The position numbers and the translations under genes were made by a program. A stretch of 64,000 nucleotides of DNA from a virus. Below are positions 51,146 through 59,876 of the stretch, in pieces (position 1 is the first letter of the stretch; every line of letters begins with the position of its first letter). The notes under the pieces are model-generated. The model saw nothing but the letters and a program-made list of their open reading frames with translations. It made no database searches and had not been told where the DNA came from. The stretch is from positions 1 through 64,000 of IMG/VR virus record IMGVR_UViG_3300042907_001193; one strand, given 5' to 3'.

Positions 51146-51742
51146 TTAAGATTCCTGTGAAGGCTGGTACTTGTCAGCCTTCATGTAATTCGTCCATGCT
51201 ACTGCTTCCAAACATGTCTTCATGGTTGGCGGTACGCATAAGAAGTAGTTCTTAAATGTACCATCGGGTTCTGCAGTCGAGTTTACTACCTTGACATACA
51301 AGGTAGGCTCGGTGAAAACCCTTGGGATTTCAAACAGAATCCTTTCTCTTCCAAACTGATCCACATCCTTGTGGATAATTTTAGTAGTAGGTAGGGCCAT
51401 GATTTTGTCTAACCCTATGACCTTCATCCCTACATATCTTACCTCCGTATTTGGGTTTCGCAAGACTTCTTCCAACAAAACCGTTTCTGGCTTGGTAAAG
51501 AAGTGCGGAGGAATGCGAACTCCTTCGTAATAATACAGGATGCTGCCGAACTTGTCGGCATCCATTCCATGTTGTTGACCATTCTTGTACCAGATGATTC
51601 TGGTAGGGGAGATGTAGGCTGGACCATTGTCACAATGGAGCCTACCATCCTCGTTCAAGATTCGTTTAAGTGGCCCAAACCCAAACTCTCCATTAAAGAA
51701 TTTGAGTCTGGAAGTCCACGCTTCATATCCTTGGTTTTTCAT
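51146..51742 (-). CDS. DUF6745-like protein
   Basis: 198 residues from ATG 51742 (SD AAAAGGAGTTGGA). GRLHCDNGPAYISPTRIIWYKNGQQHG, the middle NTEVRYVGMKVIGLDKIM, VDQFGRERILFEI and the final VAWTNYMKADKYQPSQES follow DUF6745 closely. Function of the family is unknown. It is paired with the QREYDP gene 20 bases downstream. Confidence 0.7.
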   Translation of the reverse strand: MKNQGYEAWTSRLKFFNGEFGFGPLKRILNEDGRLHCDNGPAYISPTRIIWYKNGQQHGMDADKFGSILYYYEGVRIPPHFFTKPETVLLEEVLRNPNTEVRYVGMKVIGLDKIMALPTTKIIHKDVDQFGRERILFEIPRVFTEPTLYVKVVNSTAEPDGTFKNYFLCVPPTMKTCLEAVAWTNYMKADKYQPSQES

Positions 51743-51753
51743 TCCAACTCCTT

Positions 51754-52467
51754 TTAGGTATGAATGCTCCACAGTGCGTTTGTCTCAAGAGTCACGCTGA
51801 AGGTTTCACCAGACCCTGGTCCATGATAGATGAGCCCACCATTGTACCCATAGGTATAATACTGGCTATATCTGTATGCGTTTTTAAATGCATACTCGGT
51901 CAACACTTGAGAGTACCCTTCATTCAAGTGAACTTTCTCGGTGATCTTGAGTTCTTCAACAACCTTCTGATGAGGGTTAATAACTCCTGCTTGGGCATGC
52001 TTGTTAAAGCAATCCCAATAGATTTCCGATCTAAGCGGGAAGTATGCAGAGAAGCTGAAACTGTGTAGACAACCATCGTCATGTAGGATGACTTTCTGCT
52101 TAGGTACACCAATAGTCACTGGGTCTTTATCTTCTGGACCAAACAACACTTGCAGCTCTATCCAGCTTGGATCGGGCAACTCTGCGTATGGTGAAGTGCT
52201 ACTGTGGGTGAGATGTGCCATTTTAGTAAAGAAGCTTTCGGCTAACTTCTCTGCAGTGTCGGTTTTCCCCGCATGGTACATTGCAAGGATATACCCTGCG
52301 ATAGAACCTAAGCGAGTTTCTCCATGCTGCGTGAAGTACGCCTTGCCTTTCCAGTGTTCTGCGAGTCCATGCAGATACCTATTTAATTTGGTGTTAAGTA
52401 TTTCTAAGCAGTCTTGGCCATAAGTTTGCAATCCTAATTCACTTACTGGGCTTTTTAAATCACTCAT
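51754..52467 (-). CDS. Conserved hypothetical protein ending in a WSIHT motif
   Basis: 237 residues, SD AAAAAGGAGAATAACG. The C-terminus GGLIYHGPGSGETFSVTLETNALWSIHT is a recurrent ending of small phage and bacterial proteins (DUF4120-like), here on a longer N-terminal region with several His and Tyr. Function unknown. Confidence 0.6.
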   Translation of the reverse strand: MSDLKSPVSELGLQTYGQDCLEILNTKLNRYLHGLAEHWKGKAYFTQHGETRLGSIAGYILAMYHAGKTDTAEKLAESFFTKMAHLTHSSTSPYAELPDPSWIELQVLFGPEDKDPVTIGVPKQKVILHDDGCLHSFSFSAYFPLRSEIYWDCFNKHAQAGVINPHQKVVEELKITEKVHLNEGYSQVLTEYAFKNAYRYSQYYTYGYNGGLIYHGPGSGETFSVTLETNALWSIHT

Positions 52468-52762
52468 CGTTATTCTCCTTTTTGAAAGGGGTTATTTCTG
52501 TAAGATGTTTTTCATAATATTTTTCATCTTCTTCATCATCATCTTCTGGTTCATTGTGATCTTTAAACTGCATTAGCTTTTCCATCACATGCTCTTGTCT
52601 CGCCTCCCAACGCTCTATGTTACAGCCTTCCTGTGGGTTGCTTTCAAGAAAAGCTCGCATCCTATCCACATAAAATCTAATGGATGTTCTAATAAAATCT
52701 CTTTCCCAGTGTAGGAGCAAATTGGGATTGTCATAAACTGGCTTGCTGTTATCACTCATCAT
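52460..52762 (-). CDS. Hypothetical protein
   Basis: 100 residues from ATG 52762 (MMSDNSKP), whose SD GAGGAGGAAGAAG lies in the Glu-rich end of the upstream gene. Central stretch IRTSIRFYVDRMRAFLES and an acidic patch NEPEDDDEEDEKYYEKH. No family recognised. Confidence 0.6.
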   Translation of the reverse strand: MMSDNSKPVYDNPNLLLHWERDFIRTSIRFYVDRMRAFLESNPQEGCNIERWEARQEHVMEKLMQFKDHNEPEDDDEEDEKYYEKHLTEITPFKKENNDE

Positions 52763-53162
52763 CTTCTTCCTCCTCATTTTCGTTTTCGTTCTCAGTCTCT
52801 ATTTCGATAGAAACTTCTGGGTCTGGATCAAGGTCTACTCTTTCCATCATCCACGATGAAACAGATGCTTTCATCGTTTCTAGGTTGTAGGTAACATCGT
52901 CACCATAGTCGTTGCCGTCACCGGCACCGCTGTACTGGTAAGCATCAAATGCCCATGTCTCCACATCTGTTTCTAGTTTACTCACCCTCTGTTTTCTCTT
53001 AACAATCTTAACTAGATCGTCTGTCTTGGGTGCCACTAAAACTACATACAGATTCCCTTCGTCATTTCCTCCACGAAACTCAAGTTCTATGGAACTTATT
53101 CCTAGTTCTTTTGCTTCATCATAAAGCTTTTTGGGTAGCGGAATAGGACTCAAATCTGACAT
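52752..53162 (-). CDS. DUF6878-like acidic protein
   Basis: 136 residues. LPKKLYDEAKELGISSIELEFRGGNDEGNL and YQYSGAGDGNDYGDDVTYNLE match a common phage small-protein family of unknown function. The last 20 residues are almost all Glu, Asp and Asn. Confidence 0.65.
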   Translation of the reverse strand: MSDLSPIPLPKKLYDEAKELGISSIELEFRGGNDEGNLYVVLVAPKTDDLVKIVKRKQRVSKLETDVETWAFDAYQYSGAGDGNDYGDDVTYNLETMKASVSSWMMERVDLDPDPEVSIEIETENENENEEEEDDE

Positions 53163-53175
53163 AGCTTCTCCTTAG

Positions 53176-53523
53176 TTAGTTATCGCAAGTTTCATGTTTG
53201 TTAGTTGCAAATTGTGCTATGACATCAACATAGCCTGCGTTTGGATCTACATCGTTATGCCAAACGGCATTAACGAACCTCAGACCGCAAGAGTGTTCAA
53301 ACCAATATTTAACATGAGCAGACAAGCTTTCGCCTGAAGAAGCTTCTACTCTGTTATCGTAGTTGTTGCGAAAGAAATCTGCTTTTACCTCGTCCATAGC
53401 AAGGTAAATCTTATGGCAGCCATCCCATGCTGCTAAAATTGCGTTTTTGCAATATTCCGGAAGGGCATCATAGCCTTCATCTATGTCGTCAGAGTTGTGC
53501 ACTCCATACTCATTTTGATCCAT
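53176..53523 (-). CDS. Hypothetical acidic protein
   Basis: 115 residues, SD AAGGAGAACGAAC. NAILAAWDGCHKIYLAMDE in the middle; mixed composition. No family recognised. Member of a run of small co-directional genes with regular 10-15 base gaps. Confidence 0.6.
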   Translation of the reverse strand: MDQNEYGVHNSDDIDEGYDALPEYCKNAILAAWDGCHKIYLAMDEVKADFFRNNYDNRVEASSGESLSAHVKYWFEHSCGLRFVNAVWHNDVDPNAGYVDVIAQFATNKHETCDN

Positions 53524-53534
53524 GTTCGTTCTCC

Positions 53535-53894
53535 TTAGTTAATTTTTAAATCACTTTCAATACTTTTCTTAGCTACCCTAAGCATCCAGTCTTTAGGGTT
53601 TTCTAAAATAGGTTGAAGCCAATCTTGGACTGTTGGGATGAACCCACAATCTTCTTCTACATGTTGCTCTGCAAGCGACTTGATTGGTACTTTCTTTTCT
53701 TCGCTGTTGCGAAGCGTGCTGCCAAACTTCTTCACTGCCCATTCCACGCCTGCAGCATGATGGCGCAAAGCTCGATGAGTCCAGTTGCCTGTAAAGGCTT
53801 TAGTCTCATCAAACCAGTTGTGCAGTTCGAGGTAGTCTTCTGGTAAGCCACCAAATTTCTTAGCGGAGCTTACCGCATGATGGTAAGGTGTCAT
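53535..53894 (-). CDS. DUF6915-like protein
   Basis: 119 residues. HHAVSSAKKFGGLPEDYLELHNWFDETKA, HRALRHHAAGVEWA and EQHVEEDCGFIPTVQDWL are the conserved blocks of DUF6915, a His-rich family of unknown function found in phages and bacteria. Start abuts the upstream stop. Confidence 0.75.
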   Translation of the reverse strand: MTPYHHAVSSAKKFGGLPEDYLELHNWFDETKAFTGNWTHRALRHHAAGVEWAVKKFGSTLRNSEEKKVPIKSLAEQHVEEDCGFIPTVQDWLQPILENPKDWMLRVAKKSIESDLKIN

Positions 53895-54200
53895 TTATCT
53901 CCCATAATCAGATTGAGGTTTGAAGGGGCTGAACAGTTCACCATACTCTGTGGTGATGATTCCGTCGTCGGTGATGGTACATGGAACGACCATGTCTTCA
54001 TCTCTGTCGAGACAGTCTAAAGTTTCGTCTTCGAGAAATGTCTCAATCCTATGCATCATTAGGTCTACTATCTCTAGATAGGCTTCTCGTTGCGTTGCAT
54101 AGGTTACTGGAGTGCTGAAGTTGTCTTCATCACTATCCCACCATGCGGGGATAAGATTTCCGCCTAGCTCTTCGGTGACTATTACCCAAGCTTTCTTCAT
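53895..54200 (-). CDS. Hypothetical acidic protein
   Basis: 101 residues, SD AAAGGAGAAAAC. WVIVTEELGGNLIPAWWDSDEDNF and YLEIVDLMMHRIETFLEDETL; rich in Asp/Glu. Function unknown. Confidence 0.6.
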   Translation of the reverse strand: MKKAWVIVTEELGGNLIPAWWDSDEDNFSTPVTYATQREAYLEIVDLMMHRIETFLEDETLDCLDRDEDMVVPCTITDDGIITTEYGELFSPFKPQSDYGR

Positions 54201-54210
54201 GTTTTCTCCT

Positions 54211-54372
54211 TTACCATGTAGTTTTTAGCGTAGCACTTACGTTTACCCGTTGAATTATATACGGGTCGTGTGGGTACACTTCTGTGCTGGTGGTAGATTC
54301 CAGCGTTTTCGTGCAGCCTATGCTGCTTAACAACACTGCGGTTACTAATAACATTAAGCTTGTCTTTACCAT
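54211..54372 (-). CDS. Small lipoprotein
   Basis: 53 residues from ATG 54372 (SD AAGGAAGTTCCA). KTSLMLLVTAVLL is a signal peptide and LSSIGC a lipobox, with lipidation expected on Cys19 or so. The mature part is about 35 residues. Size would suit an outer-membrane spanin (Rz1-like) or an exclusion lipoprotein; no inner spanin or lysin is visible nearby. Confidence 0.65.
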   Translation of the reverse strand: MVKTSLMLLVTAVLLSSIGCTKTLESTTSTEVYPHDPYIIQRVNVSATLKTTW

Positions 54373-54393
54373 TGGAACTTCCTTGTAGGTGTG

Positions 54394-54432
54394 CAAATAC
54401 ACACACAATGTAATTGTGTTAAAGCGTATTTG
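54394..54432. promoter_or_regulatory. Long imperfect palindrome
   Basis: CAAATAC...GTATTTG outer arms and ACACAAT/ATTGTGT inner arms around a 3-base centre, in the short gap between the methyltransferase stop and the lipoprotein start. Operator or mRNA-end hairpin; without a T-tract. Confidence 0.45.
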
Positions 54433-54443
54433 TAGTGGTGAGG

Positions 54444-56021
54444 TTATTTAAATTTGTTGATTCGTTCGCCAATCCAACGCATCACGGGGACAGCCATGCT
54501 ATTCCCTAATGCTTTGTAACGAACTCCATCTGGGCATTGATCCGCTGGCTTTTTATTCCAAGGGATCTTAGTGTAATCGTCAGGGAATCCCTGCAATCTT
54601 TCACACTCGATGGGGGTTAATCTTCGCACTGCCATAGCTTGCATGACAGTGGGGCCGGTACCTGTTCCGTCTGATCCTCTATTTGTCATGGGTGCTGCAA
54701 CATCGCCAGTGATCGCACCATTAAACATATCTGTGCCGACTATTTTTGTAGTTGTTACAGACACAAGGTCGGTAGCGTCTTTGTAGTCTCTAGCCTTCAT
54801 AGAGGAAGCTGTCTGGTCGTCTGCGTATTCACCAAAGGCTTGCATTCTGAATGCGTGCATTACAGTCGGACCGCTGGCATTTACGCTGCTGCCTGATGTA
54901 CCCATCGTGGCAGCAACATCTCCAGTGATCGAGCCATTGTAGCAGTCAGTGCCAAGGACAGGCTGCATCACAGTGGGACCGGAATGGGTCGCACTGCTAC
55001 CTGTACTTGAGGTTACGGTTGCGGAGACATCTCCAGTTACTGCACCATTGTAGCAGTCAGTACCAATGGCTACCGCAGTCTGGTTGTCTCCCATGTTGCG
55101 TCGTAGTGTACCCGCTACTTCCTCCGTGAATCGACTAGGATTGCCTTCTCGTGCTGCAATGCCTGGTTCGAAAGCATAGGCTACTGCTAGCCCACGACCT
55201 TCGGTAAGGTCATCATTCCCAATCCCTTTGTAGTCTCTAGCGCGCATAGCCCCTACGATGTCTTTACCATTCGGGCTTTGCCATTTGATTTCCGTTTTGC
55301 TAACGACTAGATGCTCTCCCCTAGAGGAAGGCACCCCGCCATTACCGCCACTTCTGAGGCAAGCTGCAATGGAATAATTCCCATTGGCTATTTGGTCTGC
55401 GTCAACGCCGCGTTCTCCAAAGCCGCCCGTAAGAGTGGCGGCAACTCTTTTCCCCGCTTCTCTGCTCGGCGCAGGATGCCGCTGCAGGCTTTCGGACTCA
55501 AATAGAACTTTTGCGGCACGCCCTGCGTCTCCAAGACATCCGATAACGAACAAACGTCTCCTTCTCTGGGCCACTCCGAACCACTGAGCGTCCATGATCC
55601 TAAATGCGAACCCATACCCCAGGTTTCCCAACGCCCCGAGGAAGGTACCAAAATCCCTTCCTCCGTTGGAGGACAGAACACCGGGGACGTTTTCCCAGAC
55701 CAACCACCTAGGTTGGTAACGTTGAGCGATTTTAAGATAGGTAAGCATAAGGTTACCTCGGGGATCTTCGAGACCTTTTCTAAGGCCGGCGATGGAGAAG
55801 CTTTGGCAGGGCGTGCCACCGACGAGGAGATCGATTTTTTCATAGGGTTTCCATTCCATGTACTTAGTCATATCCCCAAGGTTAGGGACTTTGGGGTAAT
55901 GATGGTTGAGGACTGCAGAAGGGAATTTATCAATTTCCGAGAAAGCGACAGGCTTCCAGTTAAGATGGTGCCAAGCTGCGGTGGCTGCTTCTATCCCCGA
56001 ACACACTGATAAATACTTCAT
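54444..56021 (-). CDS. DNA (cytosine-5) methyltransferase with repeat-bearing target domain
   Basis: 525 residues from ATG 56021 (SD AAAAAGGGTTAGC). SVCSGIEAAT is motif I, GGTPCQSFS motif IV (catalytic Cys72), WENVPG motif VI (Glu110), QRRRR motif VIII, RRLTPIECERLQGFPDDY motif IX and LGNSMAVPV motif X. The target-recognition region (about 160-465) is large and holds three copies of a GTD.(Y/F)NGA.TGDV...GPTVM unit at 319-352, 356-388 and 428-460, plus two ARDYK blocks. It would methylate phage DNA against host restriction. No partner endonuclease is seen. Confidence 0.88.
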   Translation of the reverse strand: MKYLSVCSGIEAATAAWHHLNWKPVAFSEIDKFPSAVLNHHYPKVPNLGDMTKYMEWKPYEKIDLLVGGTPCQSFSIAGLRKGLEDPRGNLMLTYLKIAQRYQPRWLVWENVPGVLSSNGGRDFGTFLGALGNLGYGFAFRIMDAQWFGVAQRRRRLFVIGCLGDAGRAAKVLFESESLQRHPAPSREAGKRVAATLTGGFGERGVDADQIANGNYSIAACLRSGGNGGVPSSRGEHLVVSKTEIKWQSPNGKDIVGAMRARDYKGIGNDDLTEGRGLAVAYAFEPGIAAREGNPSRFTEEVAGTLRRNMGDNQTAVAIGTDCYNGAVTGDVSATVTSSTGSSATHSGPTVMQPVLGTDCYNGSITGDVAATMGTSGSSVNASGPTVMHAFRMQAFGEYADDQTASSMKARDYKDATDLVSVTTTKIVGTDMFNGAITGDVAAPMTNRGSDGTGTGPTVMQAMAVRRLTPIECERLQGFPDDYTKIPWNKKPADQCPDGVRYKALGNSMAVPVMRWIGERINKFK

Positions 56022-56022
56022 G

Positions 56023-56232
56023 CTAACCCTTTTTAGTGCCTTCATTTAGTTGTAACAGACCCAAGTAAACAGCTTTTGCCATTTCCTCTTTGGCTGCATA
56101 GTAAAGGGGGGCACCGCCTGTTTTCACTAGGTAACCATTTCCGATACAGCTTACCCTAAGCTGTATACTTATGTCGTTACCATCTTTACGGATAACAAAC
56201 TCCGGCACAATCGGTGCTTCAGTAGTTGTCAT
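56023..56232 (-). CDS. Hypothetical small protein
   Basis: 69 residues, 1 base before the methyltransferase start. VSCIGNGYLVKTGGAPLYYAAKEEMAKAV, a small alpha/beta pattern common in phage genomes; function unknown. Confidence 0.65.
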   Translation of the reverse strand: MTTTEAPIVPEFVIRKDGNDISIQLRVSCIGNGYLVKTGGAPLYYAAKEEMAKAVYLGLLQLNEGTKKG

Positions 56233-56586
56233 TTATACTCCTTTATTTTTCTTTTCTAATAATTCTTTAGACATGCTTGTTAATTCGTTTAGCATTGTCT
56301 GATGTCGCTGAAACATCTCATCCAAGATGTGTGCTGCACTTTGCAGCAATGCACCAAAAGACCCAACAACGGAGTCTATTGGTTTTTCTTTACCACTTTC
56401 TGCTGACAACCACATCCCTTTGCCGATGTTTTGGATATCGTTTAGGTTTCTGTAGTAGTCATACACGACTATTACACTGCGTAGTTCTGGAACATCTAGA
56501 AACGCAGAGTGTATGGTTTCTCTAAACTTGTGATTCAATTTTTCGTCAAACATGTATTTAGGTTCGACTTCTGGTTCTTGACTCAT
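56233..56586 (-). CDS. Hypothetical helical protein
   Basis: 117 residues. C-terminal amphipathic helix (ALLQSAAHILDEMFQRHQTM). No conserved motif; directly coupled to its neighbours. Confidence 0.6.
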   Translation of the reverse strand: MSQEPEVEPKYMFDEKLNHKFRETIHSAFLDVPELRSVIVVYDYYRNLNDIQNIGKGMWLSAESGKEKPIDSVVGSFGALLQSAAHILDEMFQRHQTMLNELTSMSKELLEKKNKGV

Positions 56587-56588
56587 AA

Positions 56589-56915
56589 CTACTCCATTTC
56601 TTTAAAATTTATTCCCATTTTTGGGGTTAGACAAAATCTTTTGAATACGTCGTTGCCCAGATTGGCTAGCCTTGATACCGCTAATGCACAGATCATCAGT
56701 GATAGTATATATCCCGCCAATCCACAGTCAGCCAACTCTAGACCGAGCATACAAAAGAGACTTACCCAGACTGATAGGCAAAAGGGGCAACTTAGTAGCT
56801 CCCCTAGGAAGCTATCCCACATCTCGGTGCGACTTCGCAACGATGCCATCAGTTTTGAGTGTCTCCATATCTCCACGATTTGCCAAGTGGCTAACGCAGC
56901 AACGACAATATTCAT
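56589..56915 (-). CDS. Integral membrane protein (DUF1360-like)
   Basis: 108 residues. LLSCPFCLSVWVSLFCMLGLELA and AGYILSLMICALAVSRLANL are two membrane segments plus a possible N-terminal one (NIVVAALATWQIVEIW). SCPFCxSxW is the hallmark of DUF1360-like phage membrane proteins. Role unknown. SD AAGGAATTTTT. Confidence 0.7.
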   Translation of the reverse strand: MNIVVAALATWQIVEIWRHSKLMASLRSRTEMWDSFLGELLSCPFCLSVWVSLFCMLGLELADCGLAGYILSLMICALAVSRLANLGNDVFKRFCLTPKMGINFKEME

Positions 56916-56924
56916 AAAAATTCC

Positions 56925-57059
56925 TTAATTACCGGTAATATACATACCTGCATATAAGATTAAACCTGTTAGGAAAGCAAGAAGATATAATCCTTGCACC
57001 AAGAAAACTCCAACGGCTATGGTGTAACATAGCCCCCATACTGCAATAGTTGAATCCAT
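56925..57059 (-). CDS. Very small membrane protein
   Basis: 44 residues, MDSTIAVWGLCYTIAVGVFL then QGLYLLAFLTGLILYAG: two hydrophobic segments. It fills the gap between two annotated-size genes, with AGACGTAAAAA before ATG 57059. A holin-like or modulator role is possible but unsupported. Confidence 0.55.
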   Translation of the reverse strand: MDSTIAVWGLCYTIAVGVFLVQGLYLLAFLTGLILYAGMYITGN

Positions 57060-57062
57060 TTT

Positions 57063-57278
57063 TTACGTCTCTTCCGTGTTGGGAGGAGACCAATTAGCCA
57101 ACACTACTCGGTCAGGGGACGGCGCACCTTCGCCAATTATTAGCTCACTTAATGGTTTACCAGTCGGGTCTGGGTATTGGTGAATTAACAATTGTTTAGT
57201 AGAAAACGATGGCAACAACCCTCCGGGCGGTTTTTTTAGTTTTCTTATTTGATAGGCGATGGCGCTGCGAGATGGCAT
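57063..57278 (-). CDS. Hypothetical small basic protein
   Basis: 71 residues, SD AGGGGAGGCTATT. RSAIAYQIRKLKKPPGGLLPSF; Pro-rich, no membrane segment. Function unknown. Confidence 0.6.
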   Translation of the reverse strand: MPSRSAIAYQIRKLKKPPGGLLPSFSTKQLLIHQYPDPTGKPLSELIIGEGAPSPDRVVLANWSPPNTEET

Positions 57279-57299
57279 AATAGCCTCCCCTGGTTAAAG

Positions 57300-57470
57300 T
57301 TATTGGTGGTTATCTACGGGCTTGATTATCGGAGTCAACCCGCTGGCGTCTATCATCATTGAGCCCACCGATGTGAGCCCTTTTCCAGTATAATAGCAGC
57401 TGACTCCGATTACTAGAACAGGGTATGCTAAACACATACCGATAATAGCACTGATCTCTGGCTTTGACAT
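57300..57470 (-). CDS. Small membrane protein
   Basis: 56 residues from ATG 57470 (SD AAGGAACTTTCT); longer in-frame starts up to 57512 would overlap the terminase gene. One clear membrane segment (IIGMCLAYPVLVIGVSCYY). Starts 13 bases from the divergent terminase start. Confidence 0.6.
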   Translation of the reverse strand: MSKPEISAIIGMCLAYPVLVIGVSCYYTGKGLTSVGSMMIDASGLTPIIKPVDNHQ

Positions 57471-57483
57471 AGAAAGTTCCTTA

Positions 57484-59439
57484 ATGAGTGAAGAAATAAA
57501 CATGTTACGCAAAACCTCTAGCCAAGTATTGGCAGAGGAACAAAGCTCGGGCTCCGAAATTGACTTTGGCCCAATGCTGGAATCGTCGCTGTTGGCTGAT
57601 TATGTAAAGAACTCTTTAGATACTCAGCAAATCCAACAGTTACGAATGGCTCAGCATGTAATGGCCAAGACGGGTTATCTGACATTAAAACCATTGCTTC
57701 CCCTTTTGTTATCTATTAGGGGAAAGCCATATCATTTACATGACCATTTTCCATTTGCTCCTTTCTTTAGAACAAGAATGCCTCGTACCACACTATTGAA
57801 AACAGGAAGACAGGTGTCAAAGTCCACATCGCTTGCAGCGCAAGGAGTGTTGTTTGCTAACTGTATTCCCTATTTTTCGACACTTTATATCACACCATTG
57901 TTTGAAATGGTGCGAAGGTTTTCACAAAATTATGTAGCTCCTTTTATTGAAAGCAGCCCAGTGGGTCGTCTGTTTTCGGGAGAGACTACGATTAACAATG
58001 TGCTACAGCGTTCATTCAAGAATAAGTCTCAGATGCTCTTCTCCTTTGCCTACACCGACGCAGAAAGAGTGCGTGGGGTAAGTGCAGATAAGAACTGTAT
58101 TGACGAGATCCAGTACATGGATATTTCGTTTCTACCTATTATTCATGAAACGCTATCTGCGTCTAGGGACTGGGGTATTATCCAGTACGCTGGAACTCCT
58201 AAGACTCTAGACAATACCATCGAGAAGCTTTGGAATGATTCCTCCATGGCTGAATGGGTTATCCGCTGCCCCCACCCAGGCTGCGGACATTGGAACATTC
58301 CGGCATTAGAGTACGACCTAATTAAGATGATTGGGCCAGTACACTCCGGCATTTGCGAGACTGTACCCGGTGTAATTTGTGCTAAGTGTGCAAAAGCTAT
58401 AAACCCTCGACCTGCAGCACAAGGTGGCACAGGACGATGGGTTCATCGCAATGCAAGCAAGCGTTGGTCTTTTGTTGGGTATCATGTCCCTCAGCTGATT
58501 ATGCCGATGCATTACTCTGATCCAGAAAAATGGCAGAAGCTTGTAGACAAGATGAATGGGAAGGGTAATGTTCCCGTCAATGTTTTCTACAACGAAGTTT
58601 GCGGGGAGTCGTGGGACAGTGGGTCTAAGTTAGTCACTGTTACTGACATAAAACAGGCTGCCTGTCTTCCTTGGCCTTGCCTAGTAGACGAAGCCAAAAA
58701 GCACATTGATTCTTACATTTACCGCTTTGTCTCTGTAGACTGGGGCGGCGGTGGTGTAAGTCGAGGTAAAAGCAGCATGAGTCTGCAATCCTACACCGCA
58801 ATTGCAGTATGCGGATTGACTCCAGATGGGCGAGTAGACATCATTTATGGGTTCCGCAGCATGACTCCGCATGAACATGTGAGAGAAGCTAGGCTTATCC
58901 TTGGCATCATGCAGACATTCCATTGCAGCCATATAGTACACGACTACACTGGAGCTGGTACTGTTCGAGAAACCTTGCTAGTACAATCTGGATTAGATCC
59001 AGCCAACATACTAGCAGTAGCTTATGTGGGACCAGCTAAGAGTGGGTTGATCAACTTTAAACCTGCTAACGAGTTTCATCCCCGCAACCATTACACTATG
59101 GATCGTAATCGAGCATTGAACTACTGCTGCCAGTTCATCAAATCCCATGTAGTACGCTTCTTTCAATACGATCATCGAGGTTCAGAAGATATTGGGTTGC
59201 TCCATGATTTTCTAAACCTTATTGAAGACAAAGCAGAATCTGGAAGCGGAAGGGATCATTACCGAATCTTACGAGATCCAGCTGGCCCAGATGACTTTGC
59301 ACAAGCGGTTACTATGGGAACTATGATGTTGTTCCAAATGCATGGTCGATGGCCAGACTTATCCGCTTATGAGAGTATGAACATCAGTGATGAAGTGCGA
59401 TCTGCAATGAAAGGTCGGGCATTAGAAGACCCCGAATAA
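57484..59439 (+). CDS. terL: Terminase large subunit
   Basis: 651 residues, one of three plus-strand genes. The ATPase has KTGRQVSKST (106-115, Walker A-like), LYITPLFEMVRRFS and Walker B NCIDEIQ (Asp207-Glu208). A zinc site C262..C267 and C299..C302 sits between the domains. The nuclease begins VSVDWGGGG (Asp419), then IVHDYTGAG and LLHDFLNLIED. It packages DNA through the portal. No clear SD before ATG 57484; ATG 57502 with GAAG is an alternative. Confidence 0.85.
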   Translation: MSEEINMLRKTSSQVLAEEQSSGSEIDFGPMLESSLLADYVKNSLDTQQIQQLRMAQHVMAKTGYLTLKPLLPLLLSIRGKPYHLHDHFPFAPFFRTRMPRTTLLKTGRQVSKSTSLAAQGVLFANCIPYFSTLYITPLFEMVRRFSQNYVAPFIESSPVGRLFSGETTINNVLQRSFKNKSQMLFSFAYTDAERVRGVSADKNCIDEIQYMDISFLPIIHETLSASRDWGIIQYAGTPKTLDNTIEKLWNDSSMAEWVIRCPHPGCGHWNIPALEYDLIKMIGPVHSGICETVPGVICAKCAKAINPRPAAQGGTGRWVHRNASKRWSFVGYHVPQLIMPMHYSDPEKWQKLVDKMNGKGNVPVNVFYNEVCGESWDSGSKLVTVTDIKQAACLPWPCLVDEAKKHIDSYIYRFVSVDWGGGGVSRGKSSMSLQSYTAIAVCGLTPDGRVDIIYGFRSMTPHEHVREARLILGIMQTFHCSHIVHDYTGAGTVRETLLVQSGLDPANILAVAYVGPAKSGLINFKPANEFHPRNHYTMDRNRALNYCCQFIKSHVVRFFQYDHRGSEDIGLLHDFLNLIEDKAESGSGRDHYRILRDPAGPDDFAQAVTMGTMMLFQMHGRWPDLSAYESMNISDEVRSAMKGRALEDPE

Positions 59440-59440
59440 G

Positions 59441-59686
59441 TTATTCTTGCGGGATACCTACAATGCTGACGAACTCGTGTTTAGCGTAGCTATACACCTT
59501 AGTCTTTGTGATGTCTTCACTTAGCACCTCAGTAGGCCCGTGTAGACCTACTGGGTGATTGTTTTGATATCTTGTGTAAAATGGATGCGTTTTGCTATTC
59601 CACTTTTTGTAGGATAGCACAGGCATGCGACCCTTACGGTCTACGTAAATTCGAAAGTTTTGAAAATCTAACGACATATTGTTCAT
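59441..59686 (-). CDS. Hypothetical small protein
   Basis: 81 residues, SD GAAAGGGGTTA before ATG 59686. Basic and aromatic (YKKWNSKTHPFYTRYQNNHPVG). Convergent with terL, 1 base from its stop. Overlaps the MerR-type gene's 3' end. Confidence 0.6.
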   Translation of the reverse strand: MNNMSLDFQNFRIYVDRKGRMPVLSYKKWNSKTHPFYTRYQNNHPVGLHGPTEVLSEDITKTKVYSYAKHEFVSIVGIPQE

Positions 59687-59876
59687 TAACCCCTTTCGGT
59701 TTTAAAGAAATTTCTATTTTTTTAATATCTTCTTTTGTGAACAGTCGTCTTCCTGCCACACGAGAGGAAGCCTCCGACAAATCGCCTTTTTCAATAAGAT
59801 AAAGCAATTTTGCTCTAGGAATTTGGAGTTGTTTAGCTACTTGCCCGCTTGTAAAAAAAGCTAATTCCTTATCCAT
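59634..59876 (-). CDS. MerR-type helix-turn-helix protein
   Basis: 80 residues. FFTSGQVAKQLQIPRAKLLYLIEKGDL followed by VAGRRLFTKEDIKKIEISL is a MerR/excisionase HTH with its wing (GRRLFTKED). No sensor domain follows. Could regulate local transcription; a pair of direct repeats lies 50-100 bases upstream. Confidence 0.75.
   Translation of the reverse strand: MDKELAFFTSGQVAKQLQIPRAKLLYLIEKGDLSEASSRVAGRRLFTKEDIKKIEISLKPKGVNEQYVVRFSKLSNLRRP

Noticed and set aside
55388-55843. 151-codon alternative frame inside the cytosine methyltransferase
   Set aside because: The methyltransferase motifs I to X are continuous in the other frame, with an SD.
56509-56928. 139-codon plus-strand frame, and similar antisense frames at 37906, 44673, 45593, 50851 and 52088
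   Set aside because: Each lies opposite well-supported minus genes with SDs and tight junctions, and none has a recognisable protein pattern or SD.
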